A stretch of DNA of 64,000 nt from Acanthosoma haemorrhoidale (GCA_930367205.1 OV884009.1:34357841-34421840), one strand, 5' to 3'; positions 43,588 through 54,590 are shown, counted from the stretch's first letter. The notes: generated by a model from the letters alone, not told the origin. A program made the numbers and translations.

Positions 43588-43635
43588 GGTCATGATAGTA
43601 AAATTATTAAATCTCAAGAATCAGATAATACAAAG

Positions 43636-43773
43636 AATACCCTTAAACTTTATTTTAGTAATGAACATGTTAACTTAAGTAGCGATTCTAATAAAAAAAA
43701 GTTAATACCCTTAAACTTTATTTTAGTAATGAACATGTTAACTTAAGTAGCGATTCTAATAAAAAAAAGTTAA
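43636..43773 (+). repeat. Perfect 68-bp tandem duplication
   Basis: The unit at 43636-43703 is repeated exactly at 43704-43771, with two more matching bases after it. It lies 50 bp right of the (AT)n tract. Perfect identity points to a recent event or to an assembly duplication. Confidence 0.95.
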
Positions 43774-44909
43774 CGTTTTTAAAGGCAGTATTTTTTTTAT
43801 AATTGAAATGTGCTTGAAGGGTTGTTTAAAATAAAAATCATAGAACATAAAAAATAATTTTGTGCTTTTAACTAGTGATGTTAGAACTCTTGGTTCGTAT
43901 ATTTTGAAGCTACTGTGTTTTAAATAAATATGTTCATTATTGCAATATAAATACTCAATTGTCACACATACATAAAGCAGCAATACAATGAGGAGGATAG
44001 AAAATTAATTGCAAGAAGGTTTTTGTAATGAAGGAAACTTTACCAAGTGAAAATTTCTGAGCTCATTCAATTTCCTTGACTGCTATTTGATCTTCTACAG
44101 CGTATATAATCTCAGAACTGTTACAAAAAACTTAAATATCTGTTTTATGAGTTATAGAGTAACATAAACCACTTTTTATGCGAGAGGATTACTTTTTGGG
44201 ATATCAGCTTAGGATGTTAGAATTTCATCAAATTTATTGATAGAGGACTTGTCAATATATCGACGTGTCTGCATCAGGTTCTAATGTGAGATGGTAGGAG
44301 GAAGGAAGTAAAATTTCTCTGCTTATCACATATTTAAGGTCACTTTTTATAAAATTCATTGTGAAATCATTATTATTATTAATAATATTAAATAATGTAA
44401 TAAACAGGTTCAGTAAGTTCAAGTATTTATTTTTAGGCTACAGAAGATGAGTTTTGTACTGATTCTATAATAATTTTTAATTCAATAATTCACCATATAG
44501 TGGACTCATTCACTCTGTAAAGCTGTGCTCCTACTACAATTTTTCCATCTATTTTTAGTGGTATACTATTATCTTTATCAAACTATACTATTTTGGGTTA
44601 TATGTAAAGAAAAAAAAGTTTATTTAAATCAAAGTAATGTGTTAAAGGAGCACTATAGTTACTCATTTTTCCCAGTATACTGCACAGTCATAAACTATAT
44701 TCATCCAGCTTAAAGTAAGCATCTGGTATTAGTGGGAGACTAGGGTAACAAAGCTTTTAGCCATCATTCTACACAAAACATGCAAAAGGCCCCAAATATT
44801 GGATGTAATTATAATGATTAAGATGGGTTATATACTGCTGTTCCTAAGCAAGAGGATATGAACCTTTTTCTAACTTCCCATGAAAAAATTAAAAATATTT
44901 GTTCATCTA
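43774..44909. other. AT-rich DNA, nothing recognised
   Basis: No coding or repeat could be supported. Confidence 0.4.
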
Positions 44910-45480
44910 ACAAGTCACTAATTATAACTTGTAATGGCAATAACTTAGTCTCTTTGCTGATGATATTTTTGACAATCAAATGATGAATGAAACAAATAAC
45001 AATATTTTCACCATAAAATTTTAAGAAATATTTCATACATTTTAGCTACCTAGGGACCATTATAACAAATTCTGGTAGGATTGACTAGAAATAGCCAATA
45101 AGATCATAAAGAGGAAACCAAGTATCAATTATACCATTATCAAATGAGTAGTTGAGTTGTTGGAGTGACCAACATGGCAAAAGATGTAAAGGAACAAATA
45201 TATAAACCAATATACCTATTGACTCTTATATATAGTAGATGTGTTCAGCTATACAGGTATGTTAGCAAAATCAGTCGAGCCAAGCCGAACAGAAAAAGGA
45301 GATGTTATGTGAAAAATTACTGCAATGAAGACTACCCTTGCAAACAGAAACTTGATTAGTTCAGACATGATTGACACACAGATGAAGAGACAGCTCAGAA
45401 AAACAATAGAAACTCCAACTAAGGGTGAAAGACTACAAGGTTGCCTATGGATCACTTACTAGGAATACGTCCAAAGGATA
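44910..45480 (+). pseudogene. LINE reverse-transcriptase tail relic (RTE-like?)
   Basis: Plus-strand pieces read ADDIFDNQ near 44958, then SYLGTIITNSGRID near 45045, and KEQIYKPIYLLTLIYS at about 45188-45235. The order 'DD, YLG, K-x-Y-x-x-x-I-x-P-x-L-x-Y' is the palm-to-thumb passage of LINE RTs. The wording resembles RTE-type elements more than jockey. Stops are frequent, no tail or target duplication is seen, and the clade is uncertain. Confidence 0.5.
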
Positions 45481-46179
45481 GATGAGAATAAAAGTGAAAC
45501 CTAGGAAGCAGTGTAACTCCATCAGAATTCAGGTTGATTGCATGAATCGATTATTCATTTGATTTTCCATCACAAGAAAATATTTGTACCAAAGACAATA
45601 ATTCATTTTCAGTTACAGTGCTCATAACCAGTCTGCAAATAATAAAGTAATGAAAATATCCGTATTTAATTATACCTTATTTCTCTGCAACATTTTGAAC
45701 TATTTTAGATCGTCTTCAAGCAGTATCTAATATTGCAATCAGTCATCATAGCTAAAATATTAAAGTAAAGAAATCTCATTAATGGGCAAATGTTTTTATT
45801 TATAAATCTTCGATTAGAAACACAATTAGGTTTCTCCACCATTGGTAGGAATAATTAGGCCTCAAAAACGTAATTAGAAATAAACTGAGAAAAATGTGTC
45901 TGTTAAATAAACAGACTCTAATACGGTTAATATTGGCTCTGTACTCTCTTTGCAAATGATTAACGGTAAGATTAAGCGGTAATTATTTCTTCAGTTTTGT
46001 TGTGATTAGAAATTCACAAGGTTTGAAGAACAATTAAGACTGAAAATTTATTTTATATAAGATAATTTTTGGACAAGATCCATCTTCAATCAATAATGTT
46101 TAGCGATCAAGTCAGTACTGTAAATAAGCTCTATAAAATGTTACCTTTGTGTTTTATGAGTTATGTTTATTGATGTACA
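45481..46179. other. AT-rich DNA, nothing recognised
   Basis: No coding or repeat could be supported. Confidence 0.4.
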
Positions 46180-46305
46180 ATATAAATTTCACAATAATAT
46201 GTTTTAAGGTAGAGGTTAACATGTAAAGACCGGGACATGGGCACCACCAACACACGGAACCGCCGTATAAGCAGTAAAAATGTTCATTTGTATTTATTTC
46301 ACTAT
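46180..46305 (+). repeat. Dispersed repeat, copy A
   Basis: It shares AATATGTTTTA, AGAGGTTAA, CAACACA-GGAA and AAGCAGTAAAAA in order with 47865-47960. The family is not known. The two copies bracket the LINE relic at 46396-47450. Confidence 0.5.
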
Positions 46306-46395
46306 GCATGCCTTGATGGTTTGATAGGTTGAGACTGAAATATGGCACACAACTATTATTTGATTTCACTATTCTTCTTTTTCCTCAATATTCGC

Positions 46396-47090
46396 TTATA
46401 TGGTCAGGCCTGGGGATAAGGGCAGGAATACAATGGTTCTTATGAAATTCTTTAGTCTACTGTACAGCTTGAGCGCTTGATTGGGAGGCAAGGGCAAGAC
46501 AAGCCCAAGCCTCTTCTTCTCCTTCAACAGCAAACAGATCACAATGATGATATGCTTTGAGGTCTGGTCTGCTTGCCTGCAATCACAGAACAGAAACCAC
46601 CAATGCCGAAAGTCTTGCAAAGATTCACCCTCATTCTATTGAGACCAGTCCTCAAGTAGGAGATCATGAGGTGTTTTCTCTTGGAGGGCTCGTAATACTT
46701 ATGAGGGTTGTGATATGGGTGTTGGTTGCTCCACATTTGGCCAGTAAGAAACCTGTTCGGTGTCCTTACTTCTTCCAAAATAAATTTGGAAACTGTCTGA
46801 GGTGAAAGGGCATCCAGCTTGAAAAGTGATCCGAATTACCTCCTATTCCACAGTGGAATAGAATCCACTGATACACTAAGAAACATAAGAGTGCATCTAT
46901 CAATATTACAATATTAGCATTGGGGCTTCTATTTAGGGATTTCAAAATGTCTATGCCTCCAATATTACCACTTTCTCAGCTATATAGGGATCACCTTATA
47001 AAAAAGGTTTATGTTCGGAAATCTATAAAAACATCTCATTCGCCATTTTGTACTGCATCTGTAGCTGACCCATCCATATAGATAGATAGA
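46396..47090 (-). pseudogene. LINE RNase H and C-terminal tail relic, minus strand
   Basis: Reading leftward, MDGSATDAVQNGEWDVFID (the first RNase H box with its catalytic D) lies near 47075-47020. A region with ANIVILIDALLCFLVYQWI follows near 46905. The tail has YLRTGLNRMRVNLCKTF and C/H-rich CDCRQADQTSKHII at about 46655-46545, as in the ends of RNase H-bearing LINEs (I, R1, jockey relatives). Upstream minus-strand sequence to about 47450 may be the RT but is unreadable. Confidence 0.55.
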
Positions 47091-48269
47091 AAACAATTTT
47101 ATTAGGGGACTTATGTGGGGGTATATACCCTAGGCCATACACTAGGGTACATATTGAAAATTTTCTCTAAAGTGCAGCTTTTATAGTTGACAAGAGGTAG
47201 CTCATCTTAGATGGAATTAAAAAAAAAGCTTTATTCTAGGACTGCCTACCCTTAGAATAATTATAATGAACATAATAATTCAAAGATGGTGATGAAAAAA
47301 AATAGGTTTTGAAAGTAGGAAGGAGCATCACAAATAGAAATAGAGAGAGCATTCCTAAGGTTTATGGGTTGGGGAATGAAGGACCTTTCAAATGATGCGT
47401 TCTTATAAGAGCAACACATGATACAAAGGTCAGAGGGACGGACTCTAGTGTTTCCTGAGTGGATGGAGGATTTAAATTATAGGAATTTGAGTAAGTAGGA
47501 TGGATTAATTGAATTTATGATTTATAACAGAAAAGAGCAGAGAAAATATTGTCTATGGGCAGCTTCATAATGCCAATTGAGACGGGAGTAAAGACTGCTG
47601 GTCACCCAGGAATCTCCTTTGAGACCCAAATCCAACAAAAGCGTTTTTCTATCAAATCTCCTGGAATGGAAACCTCCCCTTGTGGTTTTGGGTTGATTGT
47701 CCATAGAGGGAGGAGAGGACTAGTGGATTTGATGGGTTCAAAAGAGGCCACTGGCTTAGAAATCACACAATGTAGCATGGCTGTTTTGTGGAGTAGTCTA
47801 TTTTTCTTTGCAATCTTTCAAGAGCCATGTTTACTAATCCGCATGTTTTGTAAATTTAAATACAGAATATGTTTTATGGCAGAGGTTAAATATGACGACA
47901 GTTACATAAACAACACATGGAAACTTCATTTAAGCAGTAAAAACATTTGTTTGCATGCGAGTTCCCTATTCACACCCTGACCGTTAAATGGATCAGGACC
48001 TAATTCAGCACAATGAAAAATTAGCACAAATGGGAGCTAACAATGTAAAAATTCCTTTTTAAGAGCGAAAATTTCATAATTTTTGCTATTCGCTTTGATT
48101 CTAAGCCTACAAACTTCTCAATAAAAAAAGCTACAATTTTCATTTGTATACCATTTAAAGGGGATGAAACCCTGATATTTATTAACTATAACCATTAAAA
48201 ATGCAGCGTAGTCATTAGAAATATTTTAAATTCAATCCTTTTTAAAATAATATATGAATGAACACCATG
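47091..48269. other. Possible upstream part of the LINE relic plus repeat copy B
   Basis: The stretch 47100-47850 is less AT-rich than average and may be worn LINE sequence, but no motif is firm. A 143-codon plus-strand frame (47549-47980) has no family resemblance I recognise and is probably chance. Confidence 0.35.
47865..47960 (+). repeat. Dispersed repeat, copy B
   Basis: This is the partner of 46180-46305, in the same orientation and moderately diverged. Confidence 0.5.
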
Positions 48270-48765
48270 GCTTTACAGTAGGATAAATAGGCCGGTTCTA
48301 CCACCAAATATTCCACGTTGTAACCTCAATGCGGTTACCCCAGTCTCTTCATAACATTGTGTCACCACATAGATAAAACGTATCTACTAATCAAACATGT
48401 ATTTCTCAAAATAGGTAACCGAGACAAGGTGGAGGGAAAAATGAAAAATAAGGAATCATCATTTTGTCTTAAATTATTTCTGATCATTCTGCTTACATAA
48501 CAAAATGAGGTAAAACATGAAATAATCCTTTTATTTATTTACATTTTTAAAGAATTTTTTTTAATTAATTATAATTATTATCTACTTTTATCATCTATTT
48601 TTTAACAAAAAAATTATTTTATTTCATTTAAAACTATCTTTTTTAATTTAGATGGAATTGGTTGGATTGTGCATGAATTACCGTTATGAGTTACAATTTC
48701 TACTCCCTGCCCCCCTAATAAGAACTAAAAGACCACCTAGCAAGCAAACAGCAACAAATTTTATA
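48270..48765 (+). repeat. Long inverted repeat, left arm
   Basis: It aligns with the reverse complement of 51895-52556. The outer part (48273-48412) contains GGCCGGTTCTACCACC and CCTCAATGCGGTTACCCC. The inner part (48520-48765) contains AATTATCTACTTTTATCAT-like and GATGGAATTGGTTG blocks, both mirrored in the right arm. About 110 bp between them are replaced by about 220 bp in the other arm. No coding is seen. Confidence 0.8.
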
Positions 48766-48884
48766 AATATAATAATGAATTAAAAAATATTTTAAAATGA
48801 AATAAAAATTATGTTAAAGATAAATTGGAAGAAAACAAAAATAGTTGTGATGATTTAAAAAATAGTGTCGATGAATATAATAAT

Positions 48885-49107
48885 AAATAAATAGTATTCC
48901 TTTATTGTGCAATATTTACAATCTGCCTTTTATAAGGCAATAAGTAATTAAGATATATGCTCTCATTCATACAATATTTACAGTTCATCATTCACTCGCT
49001 CATTCATACAATATTTACAGACAGCCCAGAGACCCCCCAAATCCACCGCAAAGAGAAAGCGGAGTCCTGGGAAGTCCCCCACGCTCCTCCGTCAGCCGCG
49101 TCACCGG
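48885..49107 (-). mobile_element. 5'-truncated jockey copy (3' UTR only)
   Basis: On the minus strand it matches about 4450-4675 of the jockey LINE: GGTGA-GCGGCTG, GGGGGACTTCCCA, CTCTGGGCTGTCTGTAAATA, then the ATGAATGAG repeats and CACAATAAAG. Relative to that copy it lacks about 25 nt. A perfect 12-bp target duplication GAATATAATAAT flanks it (48873-48884 and 49108-49119), the mark of target-primed insertion. It lies between the arms of the long inverted repeat. Confidence 0.9.
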
Positions 49108-49122
49108 GAATATAATAATGAT

Positions 49123-50340
49123 TTAAAAAAATAGTTTTGAAAATGTTAAAACAGTATATGTATATATATATATCGGTTTATCATAGATTATTTCATATTT
49201 TGCTAAGTGAACACCTACGATGTTAGGGCCATTTATAATAGGTTGGCCAAAAAGTCCGTAAGGTTTTTTAAGCGAAAATAAGACACAACTTTTAAACACA
49301 AAGCGATTTATTCTATCAATGATATAATTGCCATTTTGTTCCAGTATCTTCTGCCATCTCATGGGCAGATTCATAATTCCATGCTCAAAGAATTTCCTGT
49401 CTTCACTGGCAAAAAAATTTTCCGAGTGGATTTTTACATCTTCTTCAGAGTTGAAGGTTTGTCCATTCAATGAATTTTGAATAGACCGAAACAGGTGGAA
49501 ATCTGAAGGTGCAAGGTCGGACGAATATTGAGGGTGGGACAAAACCTCCCAGTCAAGCTCCAGTAACTTCTGCCGCGTCTGCAAAGATGTTTGTGGTCTG
49601 GCATTGTCGTGATGGAAGACGATCCCCTTACGGTTGGCTAGTTCTGGACGCTTCTGGTGGATCGCTGCATTTAATTTGTCCAGCTGGTCACAGTACACAT
49701 CCGAATTGATGGACCTGTTGGTGGGAAGAAGTTCGTAAAATACAACACCCCTCGAATCCCACCAAATCGAGAGCATAACCTTCTTTGGGTGAAGTCCTGC
49801 TTTGGGGGTTGTTTGTGGTAATTCGCCGCGCTCAACCCATGAACGTTTGCGCTCCACATTGTTATAGACGATCCACTTTTCGTCCCCTGTCATCATTCTC
49901 TTCAAAAAAGGATCATTTTCTTCACGTTTCCGCAACAAATTGCAGATGGAAATCCTTTGGGCGAGGTTAGCCTCCCTTAGTTGATGGGGAACCCAAACAT
50001 CGAGCCTGATCACGCAGCCAAGTTGATGCAGATGGTTTTCAACACTCGATTTGGATATTTTGAGGATAACTGTGATCTCCCTAGTTGTATAACGGGGATT
50101 GGTGTTGCCTAATTCCTGCACTTTGTCGCTGTTAATCCCAGTTGACCAGCCAGAGCGAGGTGCGTCTTGAACCGAAAAATTTCCCGATCGAAATCTTGAA
50201 AACCACTTCTGGCACACACGTTCTGTAAAAGCATCCTCTCCGTATACAGCGCATATCTTCCTGAAAGTTTCCACTGCTTTCTTGCCTTTATTAAAATAAA
50301 AAAGCATGAGGTGTCGATAATATTCGTTTTGGTTTTCCAT
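49123..50340 (-). CDS. Mariner transposase (DD34D), stop codon lost
   Basis: From ATG 50340 (MENQNEYYRH) the frame is open for 405 codons. Paired HTH motifs fill the first ~110 residues (ERVCQKWFSRFRSG; TREITVILKISKSSVENHLH). WVPHQL and the catalytic triad follow: D in TGDEKWI, D in HHDNARPQTS and D in SSDLAPSDF, 34 residues after the second. The usual protein of about 343 residues ends NYIID. Here the stop is AGA (49312-49314), so the frame runs 63 more codons through the left TIR into host DNA. YSSDLAP replaces the usual YSPDLAP. Transposases of this family cut and join at TA. Activity is not predictable from sequence. Confidence 0.92.
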   Translation of the reverse strand: MENQNEYYRHLMLFYFNKGKKAVETFRKICAVYGEDAFTERVCQKWFSRFRSGNFSVQDAPRSGWSTGINSDKVQELGNTNPRYTTREITVILKISKSSVENHLHQLGCVIRLDVWVPHQLREANLAQRISICNLLRKREENDPFLKRMMTGDEKWIVYNNVERKRSWVERGELPQTTPKAGLHPKKVMLSIWWDSRGVVFYELLPTNRSINSDVYCDQLDKLNAAIHQKRPELANRKGIVFHHDNARPQTSLQTRQKLLELDWEVLSHPQYSSDLAPSDFHLFRSIQNSLNGQTFNSEEDVKIHSENFFASEDRKFFEHGIMNLPMRWQKILEQNGNYIIDRINRFVFKSCVLFSLKKPYGLFGQPIINGPNIVGVHLAKYEIIYDKPIYIYTYTVLTFSKLFF

Positions 50341-50457
50341 TTTCAGGATGATCCTAAACACACAAAATACAATCAGTCTCTACTGAAGCTAGCTACATAT
50401 TAGACTGCTTGAAGTTTCGTGGCGACAAAAACCGAACGGACTTTTTGGCCAACCTGA
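49238..50457 (-). mobile_element. Mariner transposon, copy 2 (transposase frame open)
   Basis: It has inverted ends GGTTGGCCAAAAAGTCCG and TA on both sides (49236-49237 and 50458-50459), and is about 1.22 kb long. The transposase is on the minus strand. It is the same family as 39762-41049, inserted in the opposite direction 8.2 kb away and much less damaged. It interrupts the centre of the long inverted repeat. Confidence 0.95.
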
Positions 50458-51894
50458 TAGTTCGATGAATAAACATTAGGTATACTAATATCATTAGGAT
50501 CCATTTTAAGGCAATAATCAGTTAAAATTAATGTATACTGACACCAATTTGTTTATACACCTAATTTAAACAGAATATATTTTCAAAGGCAAATTAAATT
50601 TTATGAATTTTCTTAATACAACTTATAACTTACAGATTATCTATTTAGACTTATACAAATTCATATGGCCTAGGTCATGCATAAGGCAAATCACGATCTC
50701 TAGAATGGATTTCCAAATGAGTGGGAAAGCCAATCCCATCATCACGACGAGGTGTCGCTGCGCTGCAAGTAATCACATTGTGAGACATTGCCAACATAAG
50801 TTACGGTCGTCACAATATAAGTCCCGTCCGTGAGGATAACCATCCTCAGCCTCAAATACACCTAGACATACCACACTAGACATGCAAGTAGCTAGATTAC
50901 TTGAGGGAGCCAGACCTCCCTACACCAATGTTACTCACCTGACAATAAAAAGACACAGGTCAAATTTATAGAAAAACTGCCAGGAAAACCAGTAGTAACA
51001 TTTGCAGGCTTAAGAGACAAAATGTAAGCAAAAATAAATGAAAATGTAATTAAAAAAGCGAAAAATATAGAGTGAAGTTCGTTGAAACAGTGCATAGGAT
51101 CTGATGATTATGTGAACTGTATATTATTAGGAAAACCCACATTTACCTGTATGAGCATCATACTGTCAAAACAGCACAACTTTGGGATGGATGAAATTAA
51201 TAAACTATTGCTTTCCCCCAGTGACTACAAATGTGAAATACTAGAGGTTGGAATAACAACAAGAGCAAATAGGATACATAGATGTTGTTGATGTTCCCAT
51301 CAATGAGGAGTGAAAATGGAACTGGATTAAAAACCTTCATTGTTTCTTTCAATAATTTTTAATGTTAATAACAAAATATGTAACTCTGTAATTGTATATG
51401 TACCTAAAACAGATCATTGTAACCCATATAATTATTCTGTAAATATTTTCATTGATTGTAATGTACATAAGATGGTAAAATATATAATTATACAAATGAA
51501 AGCAAATAATTTCTAATTTTATTTGTCATTGTTTTCCTTCTTTTATTTATTATTTTTTAATACATATGAAAAAGATACTACGTAATATATTTAAAAAAGT
51601 TCACTTGCCAGAAAAAATATGATCGTCCCTGATAACATGAAATATTTAATAAAATTACATAATCTTTTAACAACTAGAAATCAATTGATTATACCAGGGG
51701 AACATGGTAAACCTAGACATTCTTAACAGATTATGCTAAAGTGATTACCGTAACTACTATTCAAAGCCTCCTTATTATCAACTATATCATCCATGAGTTT
51801 GTTTCTGTCGAAGAGTAGTTTTACATAGCGCTTAAGAATGAATATGCAGTTCAAATAAAAAATAACACACCTGGAGTGGCACTATGGCTCCTAC
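50458..51894 (+). other. Core of the inverted repeat, with a gag-like remnant
   Basis: The plus strand at 50710-50830 reads MDFQMSGKANPIITT then CRCAASNHIVRHC, close to a retroviral CCHC knuckle but one residue short between the first two Cys. Then readable but broken frames (FIEKLPGKPVVTFAGL; 69 codons at 51082-51291) follow without a family I can name. The rest is AT-rich. It may be the coding remnant of the element whose ends are the inverted arms, or an unrelated LTR element piece. Confidence 0.4.
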
Positions 51895-52556
51895 CTACCC
51901 TTGGCTGCCCCGATACCAACTTGTCACTGTGAGCCTGTTAGACGGACCATCTTTTCACTAGTTCTTGTTATGAGAGGGGGGGGATGAGAAATATTAACTT
52001 ATAATAGTAATTTATACACAATTCAACCAATTCCATCTAAATAAAAAAAAGTAATTCTAAATGAAATAAAATATTTTTTTAGTTAAATTAATTTATGATA
52101 AAAGTAGATAATTTTTGTAATTAATTAAAAATTCTTCTTTAAAAATGTAAATGTTTAAATAAATAAAAAAAGAATTATTGCATGTATAAGAGTCATTCCC
52201 TCTCTAGTTTGGCTCTCTCCTTGATACCAGCTCGTCGCTGTGTGTTTGCATTCGCATTACAATTTAAAATTATAAACTAAAAACAACACCAAAGTAGTAG
52301 TAAATGATTTCACTTCAAACGTAATATTATATTATTCCAGGCGTATTATTAAGTAGTCTATGCATGTGTTTGGTATTAATTCCTAAGGTAAATATACCGA
52401 ACTAAGAGAGATACAAGTTTGATTAGTAAATACATTTTATCAATGAGGCGACACATGCTATGGAGAGACAGGGGAACCGCATTGAGGTTGCGCAATGTGC
52501 AGTATATGTGGGGGTAGAACTGGCCTATTAATCCTACTCTTTACCAATTGGTGAGT
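51895..52556 (-). repeat. Long inverted repeat, right arm
   Basis: This is the reverse-complement partner of 48270-48765. Outside the arms (below 48270 and above 52556) similarity stops. Within this arm a motif (GATACCA, CTCGTCGCTGTG near 52230) resembles GATACCA, CTTGTCACTGTG near 51910, so the arm has an internal duplication. Confidence 0.8.
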
Positions 52557-53690
52557 TACAATGAACAACACAACAATTTGAGCAAATTATCGCCAGAAAT
52601 GCCAAGTACTTCAGCTAGTTAAATCTAAGTGCTTCACAACAACAATGTAATATCAATAATGGGTAAGCTTTTGAAGGAAAGTTATAATTCAAATTTTTTA
52701 CAAATTACGTTTTCAAGAAAATTTCCACAATTTTTTATTTTTTTAAGGTTTTATTCAAGTGGAGATACCATAGAAAAAAATAAAATAACCATACCCAGAG
52801 TCTAGTTGTTAGCAAGCTGACTTCTAGCTATGAGCGAGGACAGTTTTTACTCAGTCCTATGAGAATTAATGAGTAGCTATTTAAATAAAAAAAAATAGCG
52901 AATCCATTTAAGAAAACCAAATTTAAGGTTAAAAGATCGAAAAGTAATTCCAATTGCTAACCGCACTAGCATTTCAGCCCCATCAACCAGCCATGGCAAT
53001 AATAACCTTTGGTTAGCCCCTACTTCTTCATTAAGTGTGATGATAGTTATACCAGAATAATATAAATGGATGCAAATAATAAGCTGTCAAGACAAGGGAA
53101 TTAAACATAAAATATTAACTATAACCTATAAAAGAAAGCAGAAGCCAATACAAAAACACTGAGATAACAAAATAAAAATAAATTAAAGGGAAAATAAAAT
53201 CAGCATCTGTGACAAATAACTATACTAGTTCTGGTCTGTTACAAATACTGATAATAATAATCATACTATTTAAATAAAAATAAATATTCTGATTAAAATT
53301 ATTGGTTATTAGATACAACAAGATGAGGGTAATTATTTTACACAACTTTAGCAACGTTATTTATATTTAGAATTTTGAAACTGTTGCCTGTTTCCATTTG
53401 GGATGACAAGAGGATCTTGGAAAATTGGAATTTAAATGCTGATAGTCAGCGCCAAAATCAACTGGTGTTGGTTATTAAGGTAATGTCTAAAATTTCACTG
53501 TATGTTTTGTTTATTTCTTATTTTAACTATTACCATGATAGAGACTAATTCTCATGATAATCGTTCATTTTTATTTCCTTCGAGAAGGATGATGAAAATT
53601 AGGAATCCACCGTCACCGGAAGAAAAAACCATAAAATCAGCAATCCTAATCTACAACAAAGAGATCACAGTCACGAAGATATAAGAGACC
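52557..53690. other. AT-rich DNA with one weak dispersed repeat
   Basis: Besides the repeat at 52900-53045, no feature is supported. The 3' LTR of the minus-strand Gypsy element should fall here but cannot be delimited. Confidence 0.35.
52900..53045 (+). repeat. Weak dispersed repeat, copy at 53 kb
   Basis: This is the partner of 18430-18590. The best-preserved part is CCATGGCAATAATAACCTTT followed by AGCCCCTACTT. Confidence 0.35.
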
Positions 53691-54044
53691 ATCATGTAAC
53701 AATACTGAGAACATTTTCAATACAGATGCCGAGAAAAGTTTCATGATTAGAATCATGAAGGGTCTAGGGTTTGCTAGGGCTTCTGAGAATGTAGGTAGAG
53801 TCGCTTAATTGATCAATGATCTTGAACAGTTCTTCCCCAAAGGGTAGCAATTTTGAAATCACTCCATTGTTTTGGGATACGCAAGGATGTAATGATAACG
53901 ACTTCTACCTCTGGTCTTCCTATCTTTGATTGTATTGGTTTTCTGCTAATTCCCCTTTACTTCTAATGATGTCGAAAGTCTGTTGGCACAATTGATCGGT
54001 GTTAATTTTATTCCCTTCTATTTCATATTGTATTAATACATCAT

Positions 54045-54590
54045 CTATCCCCGGTTGAAATATACTTTTTGATTTTTCAATGAAGGTCGACTGGGCCATG
54101 CTCCAATTCCTTCACAGGAATTGATGATAAGAAACTCAATCCTGGGAATGTATTTGACCCATAAACTATGCTTCTGATTTTGTAAGTAAATCCATAGGCA
54201 TTCACAGATGTCTCGAATTAACCTTTCAGTCCGATTCGACTGTGGGTAACGAATCAATGCATAAGCCGTCTCAATATTTAGATCATTCAGACCCTTCTTC
54301 CATTTATTCAACGTAAATTGGGTTCCGTGGTCTGTAACGGCTCTAACAGGTTTTCCAACTTTGGAGCATAATTTCTTCACACCGTCTAATGATGCAGTCT
54401 CAAGTCTGCAGTTTCCATTGTTACTAGGTATGATTTTGAAAATTTCAAAAAATTGTCAATCATGGTGAACAGATATCTTTTCTTGCCCATTCCCATACGT
54501 AACAACTCGATGACATTTTTTTTTAATTTTAGGGCGTAAAAGTCTTTCTTAAAGTAAGGATATGATTCGCTCATACCCTATGACCATGAA
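54045..54590 (-). pseudogene. Gypsy integrase fragments
   Basis: The upstream frame (54574-54386) has RYLFTMIDNFLKFSKSYLV, the first catalytic D block of a Gypsy integrase. The next (54380-54045) has VRAVTDHGTQF with the second D and YPQSNRTERLIRDI with the third acidic residue. A stop or frameshift near 54383 separates them. The HHCC zinc finger is not clearly seen. It reads on to FYALKL and KKRYLF at its start. Confidence 0.82.

Noticed and set aside
43474..43746. 90-codon frame with IYIYIY run
   Set aside because: It is produced by the (AT)n tract and the 68-bp duplication.
47549..47980. 143-codon plus-strand frame
   Set aside because: No recognisable motif, and it overlaps probable minus-strand LINE debris; length alone is not enough.
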